47,585 nt of DNA from Gemmatimonadota bacterium (GCA_024638305.1 JAHEKN010000009.1:1-47585); one strand, 5' to 3'; shown: positions 10,231 through 19,688, counted from the first letter of the stretch. Translations and numbers: made by a program. Notes: generated from the letters alone by a model not told the origin.

Positions 10231-10979
10231 GTCGGGTTCCCCTCCGTGGTGTCCTGCGAGCGAGCGATTCGTAGCAAGTCCTTCATCTCACGGACTGCAC
10301 GCTCCATTCCGACCAGGACGGCCCGAGACACGATGCTGTGCCCGATATTGAGCTCCTCGATCGTCGGGATGGCGGCGACCGGGCTCACGTTCTCGTAGGT
10401 CAACCCGTGTCCGGCGTGGATGTCGAGCCCCAGCTCCCTGCCGAGCTCGCCGGCCCGAACGAGCCGGTCGAGCTCGTAGGGGCGCTCCGCGAAGTCAGCG
10501 TTGGCATATTCCCCCGTGTGCAGCTCCACCGCCTCGACGCCCAGATCCTTGGACTCCTCGAGCGCGGCGGTGTCGGGATCGATGAAGAGCGAGACCCGGA
10601 TGCCCGCGCTCTGTAGGGTGCGCGTAGTGGCCCCGATGGTTTGCCGAACCTCGGCCCGTGAGAGATCCAGCCCCCCCTCGGTGGTCACCTCCTCGCGGCG
10701 CTCGGGGACCAGTGTCACCTGATGGGGCCGGAGCCCGCAGGCCAGATCCACGATGTCCGGAGCCGTTGCCATCTCCAGGTTCACGACCGTCCGTGCCGTG
10801 CGCATGAGCAGCTTGACGTCCCTGTCCTGGATGTGCCGGCGGTCCTCTCTCAAATGCACGGTGATCCCGTCGGCGCCCGCGAGCTCCACCAGGACCGCGG
10901 CTCGGACCGGATCGGGCTCGTCCGTGCCACGCGCTTCCCGGATCGTGGCCACGTGATCCACGTTGATGTAGAGCCTCAT
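10227..10979 (-). CDS. pdxJ: Pyridoxine 5'-phosphate synthase
   Basis: Condenses 1-deoxyxylulose 5-phosphate with 3-amino-2-oxopropyl phosphate to give pyridoxine 5'-phosphate (vitamin B6, DXP-dependent route). The 250-residue TIM barrel starts [17 protein letters not shown], followed by [16 protein letters not shown] with the conserved His and Arg, then [39 protein letters not shown] and the phosphate-binding [12 protein letters not shown]. It starts ATG at 10979, overlapping the stop of the DUF2520 gene as ATGA. Confidence 0.97.
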   Translation of the reverse strand: MRLYINVDHVATIREARGTDEPDPVRAAVLVELAGADGITVHLREDRRHIQDRDVKLLMRTARTVVNLEMATAPDIVDLACGLRPHQVTLVPERREEVTTEGGLDLSRAEVRQTIGATTRTLQSAGIRVSLFIDPDTAALEESKDLGVEAVELHTGEYANADFAERPYELDRLVRAGELGRELGLDIHAGHGLTYENVSPVAAIPTIEELNIGHSIVSRAVLVGMERAVREMKDLLRIARSQDTTEGNPT

Positions 10980-11860
10980 GGAGTATCCTCCAGAAGAAGT
11001 CCTTCGATGCCCACGCGCTCGGCCGGGTCGAGCCCGGAGCCGAAGTGCGCGAGGATGCTGAGCCCCAGCGATCGGTACAGCATTCGCTCGCTCCCTCTCA
11101 TCGCGCCCAGGTGCAGCCTCACGGTCTCGACGTCGCCCCGGGTGATCGGGCCCGTGATCGCGTCCTGCACGGGCATTCTTCGCAGGTTGTCGACGGTCCC
11201 TTCCAGGAGCGGCAGCAAAGCGGGGATCGATTGGTCTTCCGGAACACCGGCGCGGACCAGGAGATCCTTGCCGACGGCCATCAGAGCGGGGAGCGAGTTG
11301 CTTACCAAGACGGCGGCCGCGTGGTACAGGGCCCGTCCACCCTCCGGGACCTGGAGCGGACTCCCCCCGAGCAGACGCACCAGACGGGTCCCGATCTCGG
11401 TCGCTTCGGGGTCGCCTGAGACGCCGAAGTACGATCCCCGGAGTCGCTCCGCGCCGCGGTCGACGTCGGCCACCGACTGGAGCGGATGGAGCGTCGCCGC
11501 CGAGTAACCGACGGACCGCAGCGGGCCGAGCACGTCGGAGCCGAGCACACCGGACAAGTGGAACGCGGCCGCTCCCGCCGGGGCCGGCCCCTCGGACGCG
11601 ATGACCCGGGCCACCTCGGCCACGTGGTCGTCGGAAACGCTCAGGACGAGCGCGTCGATGTCGGGATCGGGCCGGCCCACACCGACGCGGTACCGGGCGC
11701 CATGCCGCTTGAACAACGCGTGCGTCGGAGGAGAGGGCCGGCGTCCCCGATATGTCAGGCGCACCGGGGCCCGGCCCTTGACCAGCGCGTAGCCGAGCGC
11801 GAGCCCCAGTCGGCCCGGGCCAACGAGCTCGATCTTCATCCGATCCTGGTCGGGGCTCAC
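10976..11860 (-). CDS. Rossmann-fold / DUF2520 oxidoreductase-like protein
   Basis: 294 residues. An N-terminal NAD(P)-type Rossmann domain ([17 protein letters not shown], with [14 protein letters not shown] further on) is followed by a helical DUF2520 domain ([47 protein letters not shown]). The fold resembles F420-dependent NADP reductases and prephenate or 6-phosphogluconate dehydrogenases, but the substrate is not known. The start is GTG at 11860, overlapping the hflX stop as GTGA; an internal ATG seven codons later is the alternative. In other bacteria this family often neighbours coenzyme A or pantothenate genes, but here it lies between hflX and pdxJ. Confidence 0.85.
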   Translation of the reverse strand: MSPDQDRMKIELVGPGRLGLALGYALVKGRAPVRLTYRGRRPSPPTHALFKRHGARYRVGVGRPDPDIDALVLSVSDDHVAEVARVIASEGPAPAGAAAFHLSGVLGSDVLGPLRSVGYSAATLHPLQSVADVDRGAERLRGSYFGVSGDPEATEIGTRLVRLLGGSPLQVPEGGRALYHAAAVLVSNSLPALMAVGKDLLVRAGVPEDQSIPALLPLLEGTVDNLRRMPVQDAITGPITRGDVETVRLHLGAMRGSERMLYRSLGLSILAHFGSGLDPAERVGIEGLLLEDTP

Positions 11861-13191
11861 CCGCCGGCGCCTGCCTCTTCGTCGGCCACGCCGGCCAGGG
11901 AGACCACGGCCGGTCGCACCGTGACACCCTCGGTCTTTTCCAAGCGCCCAAGGAGCGCGCGAGGGAGCCGAGCCTCCAGGAGGACGTGGCCATCGCGTGA
12001 TATCTGGTTGAGTACCTCACCGTCGCGGTAGACGGCGGCCATCGTGCGCCCATCGGCCGCGGGCACTTCGACTTCGACCCGCTCGAACCGCGACAGGGCC
12101 CCCGCCAGCAGAAACGACACCAGCGGGTCGACGCCGCCCGGACTCACCGCCGAGACGAAGATCGAGGGGTAGGGCTCGAACGCGCGCACCCGGGTCCGCA
12201 GCGCACTCAGCTCTTCTGGCGTCAAGCGGTCGACCTGATTGAACACCAGTGCCTGAGGTCGGTCGAGCAGGTCCAGGTCACGAAGGACCTCCCGCACCAC
12301 TGCCAGGTGCTCCTCGCGGTCCGGATGGGCGGCGTCCATCACCACCAGCAGCACGTCGGACTCGCGTGCCTCCTCCAGTGTGGAGCGGAACGAGGCCACG
12401 AGATGGTGAGGCAGCTTGCGGATGAAACCGACCGTGTCCGTTACGAGCGCCTCCTGTCCGCCTCCCAGGTCGACCGCGCGCGTGGCCGAGTCGAGCGTCG
12501 CGAACAGCCGGTCCTCCACGAAGAGGTCGGCGCCCGAGAGCGCGGCCAGGAGAGACGACTTCCCCGCGTTGGTGTAGCCGACGAGCGCCGCACGAAAGCG
12601 TCCCTCCCGGGACTTCCGCTGTGTCGCGCGGGCAGCGGCCACGCCACGGAGCTTGTCGCGGAGGTCCGCGATGCGGCGGCGGATGAGCCGTCGGTCCGTT
12701 TCGAGCTGGGTCTCGCCCGGACCGCGCAGCCCGATCCCGCCGCGGATGCGGGAAAGGTGGGTCCACATGCGGCGGAGCCGCGGTAGCAGATATTCGAGCT
12801 GCGCCAGCTCGACCTGGAGCTTGGCCTCCTTGCTCCGGGCCCGCGTGGCGAAGATGTCCAGGATCAATTCGGCCCGGTCCATCACGCGGACGCCGAGCAC
12901 CTTCTCCAGGTTGGCGCCCTGCACCGGCGAGAGCTCCTCGTCGAAGATCACGAGATCGGCTTTCAGGAGCTCGACCGCCGAGGCCAGCTCCTCGGCCTTT
13001 CCCTTCCCGATGTAGAGGGACGGCGTCGGTGAGCGAACCCGCTGCTGCACCACGGAAACGACCTCGCCACCTGCCGTGTCCGTCAGCCTTCTGAGCTCCT
13101 CCATGTGCTCGTGAACGAGCTCATCCGAGATGGAGGGGTCCGGCGCGCCAAACAGGATCGCCCGCTCGACGGGCACGCGGTTATCGATCAA
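11857..13191 (-). CDS. hflX: Ribosome-associated GTPase HflX
   Basis: A 444-residue GTPase that splits or rescues stalled ribosomes. The N-terminal HflX domain includes [21 protein letters not shown] and the GPGETQLE signature (157-164). The G domain has G1 GYTNAGKSS (205-213), switch [16 protein letters not shown], and NQVD (NKxD equivalent). The C-terminal region is short. The start is TTG at 13191, overlapping the end of rarA by 11 nt; a GTG at 13176 is the alternative, and neither has a clear ribosome binding site. Likely translationally coupled to rarA. Confidence 0.95.
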   Translation of the reverse strand: MIDNRVPVERAILFGAPDPSISDELVHEHMEELRRLTDTAGGEVVSVVQQRVRSPTPSLYIGKGKAEELASAVELLKADLVIFDEELSPVQGANLEKVLGVRVMDRAELILDIFATRARSKEAKLQVELAQLEYLLPRLRRMWTHLSRIRGGIGLRGPGETQLETDRRLIRRRIADLRDKLRGVAAARATQRKSREGRFRAALVGYTNAGKSSLLAALSGADLFVEDRLFATLDSATRAVDLGGGQEALVTDTVGFIRKLPHHLVASFRSTLEEARESDVLLVVMDAAHPDREEHLAVVREVLRDLDLLDRPQALVFNQVDRLTPEELSALRTRVRAFEPYPSIFVSAVSPGGVDPLVSFLLAGALSRFERVEVEVPAADGRTMAAVYRDGEVLNQISRDGHVLLEARLPRALLGRLEKTEGVTVRPAVVSLAGVADEEAGAGG

Positions 13192-14587
13192 CTGCGTCGG
13201 AATCGCTCCCTCTCCTCTTCGCGTTTTCGGCCCGCACCGCCGCCCAGCGGCGGAGCCGCTCGGCCACCTCTCCCTCGTAGCCCTCCTCCGAGGCCTCGTA
13301 GAACCTCGAGTCGACGAGGGAGTCCGGCAGATACCCCTGGGGAGCTACCCCACCGGGCTCGTGGTGATCGTAGCGGTACCCCGCGCCGTACCCGAGGTCC
13401 TTCATGAGGTCCGTGGGTGCGTTCCGGATGTGGAGGGGCACCGGCGCGGCCGGCGTGTCCCGTGCCGTGCCGGATGCGCGGCTCCAGGCCTCGTAGACCC
13501 GGTTCGACTTGGGAGCGGTCGCGAGATACACGGCCGCCTCGGCCAAGGCGAGCTCGCCTTCGGGAGGCCCCAGGAAGTGGAACGCGTCCCTCGCGGCGAG
13601 GGTCACGGCCAGCGCGTTCGGGTCGGCGAGTCCGATGTCCTCGGACGCCATGCGGACCATGCGCCGGGCAAGGTACAGGGGGTCTTCGCCGGCCTGGAGC
13701 ATGCGGGCCAACCAGTAGAGGGCGGCATCGGGATCGCTGCCCCGCACGGACTTGTGCAGAGCGGAGATCAGGTTGTAGTGGCTCTCGCCCGACTTGTCGT
13801 AGGCCGCGAATCGGTGTTGGAGCGCCTCGCGGGCGGCCTCCTGTCCGATGGCTCCCCCGCGGCCCACGAGTCCGGCCGACGCCTCCAGCACGCCCAGGGC
13901 TCGACGGGCGTCGCCATCGGCTGACGCGGCGATGAACTCGAGCGCAGCGTCCGTGGCGGTCACCTCCAGGCCACCCAGCCCGCGCTCGGGATCGGTCAGG
14001 GCGGACCGCAGGATACGCTCGAGACTTTCCGCCGTTAGCGGCTCCAGCACGTAGACCGGCGCCCTGGAAAGCAGTGGGCGGACGACCTCGAACGAGGGGT
14101 TTTCGGTCGTGGCCCCGACGAGCACGACCGTCCCGTCCTCTACGTGGGGAAGGAACGCGTCCTGCTGCCCCTTGTTGAAGCGGTGGATCTCGTCGCAAAA
14201 GAGCACGGTGCGCCTGCCGGTCGCGCCGGCACGGGCCCGCGCCTCACCCGTGATCTCCCGGATCCTGGCCACACCGGACGACACGGCGCTGATCGCCACG
14301 AACGTCGCGTCGGTGGCCTCGGCCAGTAGCCGCGCCAACGTGGTTTTACCGCAGCCTGGGGGACCCCAGAAGATCATCGAGGCCAGGGACCGCTGGTCGA
14401 TCATCGCACGGAGCGCCTTCCCATCGGCCAGCAGGTGCTCCTGACCCTCGAACTCCTCGATGGTCCGGGGGCGCATCCGTGCGGCCAGGGGCGCCGACGC
14501 GTCGGCATCTGCCCCGGCCGCGCTCGCGGGCTCGCGGCCCCCAGTCCCGAACAGGTCCGGATGAGCACCACGCCGCTCGGGGCTCAC
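13181..14587 (-). CDS. rarA: Replication-associated recombination protein RarA (MgsA)
   Basis: A 468-residue clamp-loader-like AAA+ ATPase acting at stalled replication forks. Walker A is GPPGCGKTT (75-83), Walker B is LFCDEIHRFNKGQQDAFLP (about 129-147), then GATTENPSFEV with sensor 1, and ALHKSVRGSDPDAALYWLARML in the C-terminal tetramerisation domain. The GTG at 14587 overlaps the cca stop as GTGA. The frame is open upstream inside cca, but that extension has no family similarity. The N-terminal 38 residues (VSPERRGAHPDLFG...) are poorly conserved. Confidence 0.95.
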   Translation of the reverse strand: MSPERRGAHPDLFGTGGREPASAAGADADASAPLAARMRPRTIEEFEGQEHLLADGKALRAMIDQRSLASMIFWGPPGCGKTTLARLLAEATDATFVAISAVSSGVARIREITGEARARAGATGRRTVLFCDEIHRFNKGQQDAFLPHVEDGTVVLVGATTENPSFEVVRPLLSRAPVYVLEPLTAESLERILRSALTDPERGLGGLEVTATDAALEFIAASADGDARRALGVLEASAGLVGRGGAIGQEAAREALQHRFAAYDKSGESHYNLISALHKSVRGSDPDAALYWLARMLQAGEDPLYLARRMVRMASEDIGLADPNALAVTLAARDAFHFLGPPEGELALAEAAVYLATAPKSNRVYEAWSRASGTARDTPAAPVPLHIRNAPTDLMKDLGYGAGYRYDHHEPGGVAPQGYLPDSLVDSRFYEASEEGYEGEVAERLRRWAAVRAENAKRRGSDSDAVDR

Positions 14588-15906
14588 GTTTCCGCTCCCG
14601 TGCGGATGAGCGTCGTCGCCTCCGCGAGCAGTCTCTCGCGCTCGTTCCGTTCCGGCTCCTCCAGAACCGAGTCGAGCAGCGCCCGGAGCACCTCGCCGAC
14701 CCGAGGCCCCGGCTTGAGGCCGAGTCGCATCACGTCGCGCCCATCGATCGCCAGCTCGGCGATCGACAGCGGTGGCCGCGTCCGGGCCTCGCGCCGGAGC
14801 GCGCGCACCGACGACACCGCCGGGCCGGAGTCCACCCCCGAGAGCAGGCGATCGGCCCGGGCGCGGGCCAAAGCCAGCCTGAGGGCGCCGGGCCTGGCCT
14901 CCGGCTCCACACCCGCCAACCATCTCCGGAGCGCCGACCCGCCTGCCCCCGCAGGAGGCACCCCCGGCTGGGACTCCGCCCAGTGCGTGGCCCGCTCGGT
15001 CTCAGCGCCCGAAAACCGGAGCCGGACCATCATCTGGACGCAGTCCCGCGCTCCGGCCGACTCGACGACTTCCGCGAGGAGACCCGAGAGCCTGAGAAGC
15101 GGCCCGTTCGCCGAGAGCGCGTCCGCCACCAGTAGCGCACGCTCCCAGCGGGTGACGGCTCCGCCGGCCACGGGCGCGTCGAGCAAGCGCGCAAGCTCCG
15201 GAAACAGCTCAGCGAGCACGCCCGAGGCCGCGTACAGCGCGAGCGCCCCGGAAGGGCGCTCCCCGTCCGCAAGAGACTTCATGAGCTCCTCGCGCACCCG
15301 TTCGGCGGAGAGCGCACCCAGTTGGGGCACGCTCGCAACCAGAGCCGCCCAGGTCTCGGACGTCGCCGTCAGGCGGAAGCGCGCCGCAAACCGCAGCCCC
15401 CGCAAAGCGCGCAACCGATCCTCTCGGAAGCGCTCCTCCGGGTCTCCGACGGTTCGGAGCACGCCGCCCGCGAGGTCCGCCAGCCCGTTGAACGGATCGA
15501 CCAGCTCCTCGCGGAAGGGGTGCCACGCGAGCGCGTTGAACGTGAAGTCCCGGCGAGCCAGGTCCTCGTCCAGGGTGTCCGCGAACTCCACGATGGCGCG
15601 CCGCCCGAGCGGCTTCACGTCCCGGCGGAACGTGGTGACTTCGTAGAGTCGCCGGTCCTTGGCGAGCACGCCGATGGTGCCGTGGTCGGCCCCGACGGCG
15701 ACGGTGCGCCGGAACAGCCGCTGCACGTCACCAGGACGCGCCCGAGTGGCGAAATCCCAGTCCTCCGCCGGCAGCCCGAGCGCTACATCTCGGACGGCTC
15801 CCCCCACGGCCCACGTCTCGAACCCTTGCTCCTCCAGCGTACGGACGATCCAGCGCGCCACCTGGGGAGCCTGCCTCAGACGATCGAGGACCAGGGCGTC
15901 CGTCAT
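14584..15906 (-). CDS. cca: tRNA nucleotidyltransferase (CCA-adding enzyme family)
   Basis: A 440-residue class II nucleotidyltransferase. GGAVRD (35-40) and the catalytic DWD (49-51) define the active site, followed by TTFRRDV, the RRDFTFNALAWHP motif, DPFNGLADL, and RFREDRLRALRGLRFAARF (motif E region), then an HD-like helical tail. It adds or repairs the 3' CCA end of tRNAs. This fits the tRNA-Gln gene in this window, which lacks encoded CCA. A poly(A)-polymerase role cannot be excluded by motif alone. Starts ATG, 3 bp after the upstream SDR gene. Confidence 0.93.
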   Translation of the reverse strand: MTDALVLDRLRQAPQVARWIVRTLEEQGFETWAVGGAVRDVALGLPAEDWDFATRARPGDVQRLFRRTVAVGADHGTIGVLAKDRRLYEVTTFRRDVKPLGRRAIVEFADTLDEDLARRDFTFNALAWHPFREELVDPFNGLADLAGGVLRTVGDPEERFREDRLRALRGLRFAARFRLTATSETWAALVASVPQLGALSAERVREELMKSLADGERPSGALALYAASGVLAELFPELARLLDAPVAGGAVTRWERALLVADALSANGPLLRLSGLLAEVVESAGARDCVQMMVRLRFSGAETERATHWAESQPGVPPAGAGGSALRRWLAGVEPEARPGALRLALARARADRLLSGVDSGPAVSSVRALRREARTRPPLSIAELAIDGRDVMRLGLKPGPRVGEVLRALLDSVLEEPERNERERLLAEATTLIRTGAET

Positions 15907-15909
15907 TCG

Positions 15910-16674
15910 TCAGCCCGGGAGGACCGCCCCACCGTTCACGTTCACGATCTCTCCCGTGACGTGACGTGCGAGCTCCGAACAAAGGAAGACGATGGGACCG
16001 GCCACGTCCTCGGCCGTGGCGATGCGGCCGATGGGGATCCCGCGTGCGATCTCCTCGGCCCCCCCGTCCACGAATGCGCTGTCGGACATCTCCGTCAGGA
16101 TCCAGCCGGGTGCCACCGCGTTGACCGTGATGCCGCGTGGGCCCAGTTCCACGCATAGGCCCTTCACCAGGGAGATCAGTGCCCCCTTGGTCGCCGCGTA
16201 GTCTCCATGGAACGCCTCCCCACGCTGCCCCGCGGTCGAGCTCACCAACACGATCCGTCCGTCGTCACGAAGCCTGCGCGCCGCGGCACGCACCGTATAG
16301 AAGATCGAATCCAGATTGACCGCCATCGTGCGGCGCCAGCGATCGTCGTCCAGGTCGGAGATCGGCACGTCCTCGACGGGCCAGATCCCGTGGTTACCGA
16401 CGAAGATGTCCAGATGCCCGAACTCCCGATCGGCCCGGGCGAACAGCTCTTCCGCCTGCGCGGCATCCGACAGGTCGCCGGGATGCGCCCACGCGCCCAC
16501 CCCGAGCGCACGTAGCTCGGCAAGAACCCCCTCCGCCTCCTCCGACCTCGATCGGTAGCCGATCCCCACCGAGCACCCGGCCTTGGCGAGCAGCATGGCC
16601 GTCGCCCGACCCACGCCCCTGGAACCACCGGTGACGATCGCCGTCTTTCCCGTCAGGTCGATGAGACCCACCAT
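15910..16674 (-). CDS. SDR-family oxidoreductase (FabG-like)
   Basis: A 254-residue classical short-chain dehydrogenase. The NAD(P) loop is TGGSRGVG (15-22). The NNAG motif is replaced by GNHGIW (about 93-98). Catalytic Ser lies in VSSTAGQRG (145-146), with Tyr159 and Lys163 in YAATK, and PGWILTEMS follows. The sequence is close to 3-oxoacyl-ACP reductases, but similar enzymes act on many alcohols, and the altered NNAG motif argues against a confident fabG name. It starts ATG 6 bp downstream of the CpsB-like gene. Confidence 0.88.
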   Translation of the reverse strand: MVGLIDLTGKTAIVTGGSRGVGRATAMLLAKAGCSVGIGYRSRSEEAEGVLAELRALGVGAWAHPGDLSDAAQAEELFARADREFGHLDIFVGNHGIWPVEDVPISDLDDDRWRRTMAVNLDSIFYTVRAAARRLRDDGRIVLVSSTAGQRGEAFHGDYAATKGALISLVKGLCVELGPRGITVNAVAPGWILTEMSDSAFVDGGAEEIARGIPIGRIATAEDVAGPIVFLCSELARHVTGEIVNVNGGAVLPG

Positions 16675-16680
16675 CGGACT

Positions 16681-17499
16681 TCACGCTCCTCTGAACAGAT
16701 CGCGGACGCGTCCCCACAGGCTCGTGGCCATGTCGACCGGGGGCACGGCGAGCGGGGCTTCGTCATCCAAGATACGGCGGGGGTTGGCGCCCGACAGAAT
16801 CGACCACGCCTCGTCCGCCTCCGCCTCCTCGAAAAGGTCGCGCGCCTCGCGCACGAAGAGCTTGAGGTGCTTGCGCCCGTGGAAATCCGTCGACAGACAG
16901 TCGACCAGGCCCCGTTCGAGCATCCTGAGGACCACGGTGCGGGGCGCCGGACCGTAGCGACCGAGCAGGGATCCGTAGTTGCACTGGAGGCGCGCCCCCA
17001 CACGCCGCCACTCCTCGACCAGGGCCAAGCCACGGTCGAGCCCGGCATATCGCTCCGGATGTGCGATCAACGGACTCACCCCGGCCTCGACGAGCCTCGT
17101 CAGAACCGGGACCGTCCCGGGAGGAATCTGGAGGCGGGGCCACTCGATCAGCACATAGCGGGTGTCGCCGAGGTGCAGGCGCGAGTCCGAGAGGTCGGGG
17201 TCCGGGACGTCGAGCATGACCTCGTGGCCCCGCTGGAGCTCGAGACCGGGAAAAGACGCCGCGGCGGCGCGCTCGAGGATCGCCCACTGATCGTCGACCT
17301 CGTCGATCCACTTCGCGAATCCCACGGGGTCACGGGTCAGCGAGCCGAGTGCGTGCGGGGTCGTAGCGACCCGGGTGATGCCCACGGCCATCATGCGCCC
17401 AAGCCCGTCGAGCGAGCCATCGACGGTGCGCGCTCCGTCGTCCACGGCGGGAACGAGGTGGCTGTGGAGGTCGGCGAGCTCCTGCCGGTTACCGGTCAC
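16681..17499 (-). CDS. CpsB/CapC-family PHP-domain tyrosine-phosphatase-like protein
   Basis: 272 residues with the PHP metal-binding pattern: DLHSHLVPAVDDGA (10-23), TTPHALG, RGHEVML, LIAHPERYAGL and STDFHGRK. This matches CpsB/YwqE manganese-dependent protein-tyrosine phosphatases, which control capsule or exopolysaccharide kinases; related PHP proteins hydrolyse other phosphoesters. No polysaccharide genes are adjacent, so the partner kinase is not visible here. The start is GTG at 17499, overlapping the stop of the small upstream gene as GTGA. Confidence 0.85.
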   Translation of the reverse strand: MTGNRQELADLHSHLVPAVDDGARTVDGSLDGLGRMMAVGITRVATTPHALGSLTRDPVGFAKWIDEVDDQWAILERAAAASFPGLELQRGHEVMLDVPDPDLSDSRLHLGDTRYVLIEWPRLQIPPGTVPVLTRLVEAGVSPLIAHPERYAGLDRGLALVEEWRRVGARLQCNYGSLLGRYGPAPRTVVLRMLERGLVDCLSTDFHGRKHLKLFVREARDLFEEAEADEAWSILSGANPRRILDDEAPLAVPPVDMATSLWGRVRDLFRGA

Positions 17500-17795
17500 T
17501 CAGGCTCTCGACCGGGCGCTCGACCGGGCGCTCGACCCAGCCGCTCGAGCAGCCGGGTCCACACTGCTTCCGGGCTCTCGTTCTCGAGGGCTCGCTGACA
17601 CGCGTACGTGATCAGGGCGTCCGCCGTCAGGAGCGGCTCCGCGCCGGCACGGACCCGCGCCAACGCCTGGGCCCCGTCCAACGCATCGGCCGACGCCTGC
17701 TCGAGATCGTTCGACGCCCCGCGCAACGAAGCCGCCAGGGCCTCGGGCACGTCGTCGAGTCCATCGTCGAGCCGATCGTCGAGCCAGGACCCCAT
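17496..17795 (-). CDS. Small acidic protein of unknown function, coupled to the CpsB-like gene
   Basis: 99 residues from the ATG at 17795, selected because GGAGAGG lies just upstream; the longer open frame further upstream is only the translation of a minisatellite. The N terminus has a short Asp-rich repeat (LDDRLDDGLDDV), the middle is helical (ALAASLRGASNDLEQASADALDGAQALARV), and the C terminus ends in RAPGRAPGRE. Both termini are encoded by 12-bp tandem repeats, so length may vary between strains. The stop overlaps the next gene's start (GTGA). No family recognised. Confidence 0.6.
   Translation of the reverse strand: MGSWLDDRLDDGLDDVPEALAASLRGASNDLEQASADALDGAQALARVRAGAEPLLTADALITYACQRALENESPEAVWTRLLERLGRAPGRAPGREPE
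17504..17539. repeat. Three 12-bp tandem units at the gene's 3' end
   Basis: Units like GCGCTCGACCGG at 17504-17515, 17516-17527 and 17528-17539. They encode the Arg-Ala-Pro-Gly repeat at the C terminus of the small protein. Being a multiple of three, changes in copy number would keep the frame. Confidence 0.75.
17751..17786. repeat. Three 12-bp tandem units at the gene's 5' end
   Basis: Units like ATCGTCGAGCCG at 17751-17762, 17763-17774 and 17775-17786. They encode the Asp-Asp-Xaa-Leu repeat near the N terminus of the small protein and also keep the frame. Confidence 0.75.
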
Positions 17796-17931
17796 CGATA
17801 CCTCTCCAATCCCGCCGGGTGAGCAGAAACCCCTACGCGCCGCGCACACGGCTATTCTAACGGGTCGAGGTCCAAAGGGAATCGAGCGAAAACCGCCGGG
17901 CTCATGGCCGGATCGGGGCCGAACGCGGTAT

Positions 17932-18056
17932 GCAGGCGGCACGCATGCAGCACACAAGCGGTGCGCAGGTGGCACGCAGGTGGCACGCAGGTGACACGCA
18001 GGTGACACGCAGGTGACACGCAGGTGACACGCAGGTCGCCCGCAGGTGGCACGCAG
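17932..18056. repeat. 11-bp minisatellite downstream of recA
   Basis: About 11 head-to-tail copies of GCAGGTGACAC. The four central units (17987-18030) are perfect, with variants on both sides (GCAGGTGGCAC, GCAGGCGGCAC, GCAGGTCGCCC). It fills much of the gap between recA (stop at 18167) and the small gene at 17795. The 11-bp period is close to one helical turn and is not a multiple of three, so it is not a coding repeat. Units are contiguous with no spacers. The rest of the gap (17796-17931 and 18057-18166) shows no gene or clear terminator. Confidence 0.9.
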
Positions 18057-18166
18057 CCCGTACGACGCGATCCCTCTGGCCGCGGGCTCGCCCGTTCTCT
18101 CCGGCTACGCTCGAGCGGTCCTTGGCACGGACGCCGGTCCGCGGCCGGCCCCCGGACGCCGCCGTA

Positions 18167-19312
18167 TCAGGCCTGAGCGGCCACCTGGGTCGCGCTGCCG
18201 TTCGCGCCCGAAGCCGCCCGCTTGCTCGATTTGGGCGCCGAGTCGGCCTTGTCCTCGGGCTCCGCCGCGGCGTTGGAGGTCTCGGCGCTCGGGGATTCGG
18301 TGTCGGGCTCCAGCCCGAGCTCGACGCGAAGCCGGCGGTCGATCTCCTCCGCAATGTCGGGATTGTCCTGGAGGAACTGTTTCGCGTTCTCCTTGCCCTG
18401 CCCCATCCGCAGATCCCCGTAGGAGAACCACGAGCCGGACTTGTCGACGATGTTGTACTCGCTCCCGAGGTCGATCAGCAGCCCGAGGTGGCTGATTCCC
18501 TCGTTGTAGAGGATGTCGAACTCGGCCTGCCGGAAGGGGGGCGCGCACTTGTTCTTCACCACTTTGACGCGCGTGCGGTTTCCGATCAGCTCCTGCCCGT
18601 CCTTGATGGCGCCGATCCGGCGGATGTCGAGCCGCACGGACGCGTAGAACTTGAGCGCCCTGCCCCCGGACGTGGTCTCGGGGCTCCCGAACATGACGCC
18701 GATCTTCTCGCGGATCTGGTTGGTGAAGATCACCGACGTGTGCGAGCGGTTCACGGCGCCCGTGATCTTCCGCAGCGCCTGACTCATCAGTCGAGCCTGG
18801 AGTCCCACGTGGGAGTCACCCATCTCCCCTTCGATCTCGGCACGGGGCACCAGAGCGGCCACGGAATCGATCACGACCACGTCCACGGCGTTGCTCCGGA
18901 TGAGCACCTCCGCGATATCGAGCGCCTGTTCTCCCGTGTCGGGCTGCGACACCAGGAGGTTGTCCACGTCCACGCCGAGCTTGCGCGCGTACAACACGTC
19001 CAGCGCGTGCTCCGCGTCCACGAACGCCGCGATCCCACCCGCTTTCTGAGCGTTGGCGATCACATGCAGGCACAGAGTGGTCTTACCGCTCGACTCGGGC
19101 CCGTAGATTTCGCTGATCCGTCCACGCGGCACGCCCCCGATGCCGACGGCGGCGTCGAGGTTCACGGCCCCGGTCGAGATGTACTCGATGCGCTGCACCA
19201 CGTCCGAACCCATCCGCATGATCGAGCCTTTTCCATAAGAGCGCTCGATCTGGGTGATGGCGGTGCTGAGGGCCTTTTCCTTCTTCGGATCGGTGGGTTC
19301 CATGGGTACCAT
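18167..19312 (-). CDS. recA: Recombinase A
   Basis: A 381-residue RecA, the central strand-exchange protein and SOS coprotease. Walker A is GPESSGKTT (71-79); Walker [12 protein letters not shown], loop L2 around [19 protein letters not shown], and the C-terminal domain with [19 protein letters not shown] are all present. After about residue 335 comes an acidic then Ser/Ala-rich tail ending ATQVAAQA. The start is ATG at 19312 (MVPMEPT); ATG at 19303 is equally plausible, and the open frame extends upstream without similarity. I see no convincing LexA box in front of it. Confidence 0.97.
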   Translation of the reverse strand: MVPMEPTDPKKEKALSTAITQIERSYGKGSIMRMGSDVVQRIEYISTGAVNLDAAVGIGGVPRGRISEIYGPESSGKTTLCLHVIANAQKAGGIAAFVDAEHALDVLYARKLGVDVDNLLVSQPDTGEQALDIAEVLIRSNAVDVVVIDSVAALVPRAEIEGEMGDSHVGLQARLMSQALRKITGAVNRSHTSVIFTNQIREKIGVMFGSPETTSGGRALKFYASVRLDIRRIGAIKDGQELIGNRTRVKVVKNKCAPPFRQAEFDILYNEGISHLGLLIDLGSEYNIVDKSGSWFSYGDLRMGQGKENAKQFLQDNPDIAEEIDRRLRVELGLEPDTESPSAETSNAAAEPEDKADSAPKSSKRAASGANGSATQVAAQA

Positions 19313-19617
19313 CTCGGGGTCGGACGCGAAGATTCTGGCGGTGGAAACCGAAATTAGTGGACCCGAAGAGAAAGCGAAAGGGGGTCGTCGGGCCGCTCGG
19401 GAATCAAGGTACTCTGGAGGTCCGGACCGGTGCCATGTCCCGGTGGGTCGCACGCGGGGAAGCGTCGGGGCCCTTACATTGCGGACCCTGACCGTCGGTG
19501 GGGGCGACGGACCATCCCGGCGCTGCCCCAGGGGCGCGATCCGACCCTCGGAACCGTCAGGAGGCGCCGCGCGTTGAGCACTCGGTCGCCCTCCTCCGAC
19601 CGCGCCCAGCTAGCCCC
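19313..19617. other. Intergenic region between recA and the reductase operon
   Basis: A divergent gap that should carry promoters for both sides. I could not identify a convincing -35/-10 pair, LexA box, hairpin or small gene in it. The only AT-rich patch, about 19348-19355 (TAATTT on the minus strand), could be a recA -10 box but has no good partner. Confidence 0.4.
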
Positions 19618-19687
19618 GACGAGCGAGCCCCGATGAGCGAGCCCCGATGAGCGAGCCCCGATGAGCGAGCCCCGATGAGCAAGCCCC
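19618..19687 (+). repeat. Five 14-bp tandem repeats forming a chain of mini-ORFs
   Basis: Five exact-length units of GATGAGCGAGCCCC (the first has GACG, the last GCAAG) directly abut the reductase start. From the second unit on, each unit starts a five-codon ORF, Met-Ser-Glu-Pro-Arg-stop (19633-19650, 19647-19664, 19661-19678, and 19675-19692 with Lys for Glu). Each stop overlaps the next ATG as ATGA, and the last stop overlaps the reductase ATG at 19689. No strong Shine-Dalgarno is present apart from the GAG-rich repeat itself. Confidence 0.85.
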
Positions 19688-19688
19688 G

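Noticed and set aside
8191..10398. Open frame of 735 codons on the plus strand
   Set aside because: Opposite ispE and the UPF0104 gene; Arg/Gly/Asp-rich shadow without a ribosome binding site or domain.
17932..18056. CRISPR array
   Set aside because: Units are 11 bp and contiguous with no unique spacers, and no cas genes are present.
18222..18354. Cys-rich repeat protein encoded across the 11-bp array (HLRVTCVSPAC-type)
   Set aside because: This is only the three-frame translation of the minisatellite on the minus strand; the real start of the downstream gene, with its ribosome binding site, lies after the array.
19313..19400. LexA box upstream of recA
   Set aside because: No sequence close to the known SOS-box types was found on either strand.
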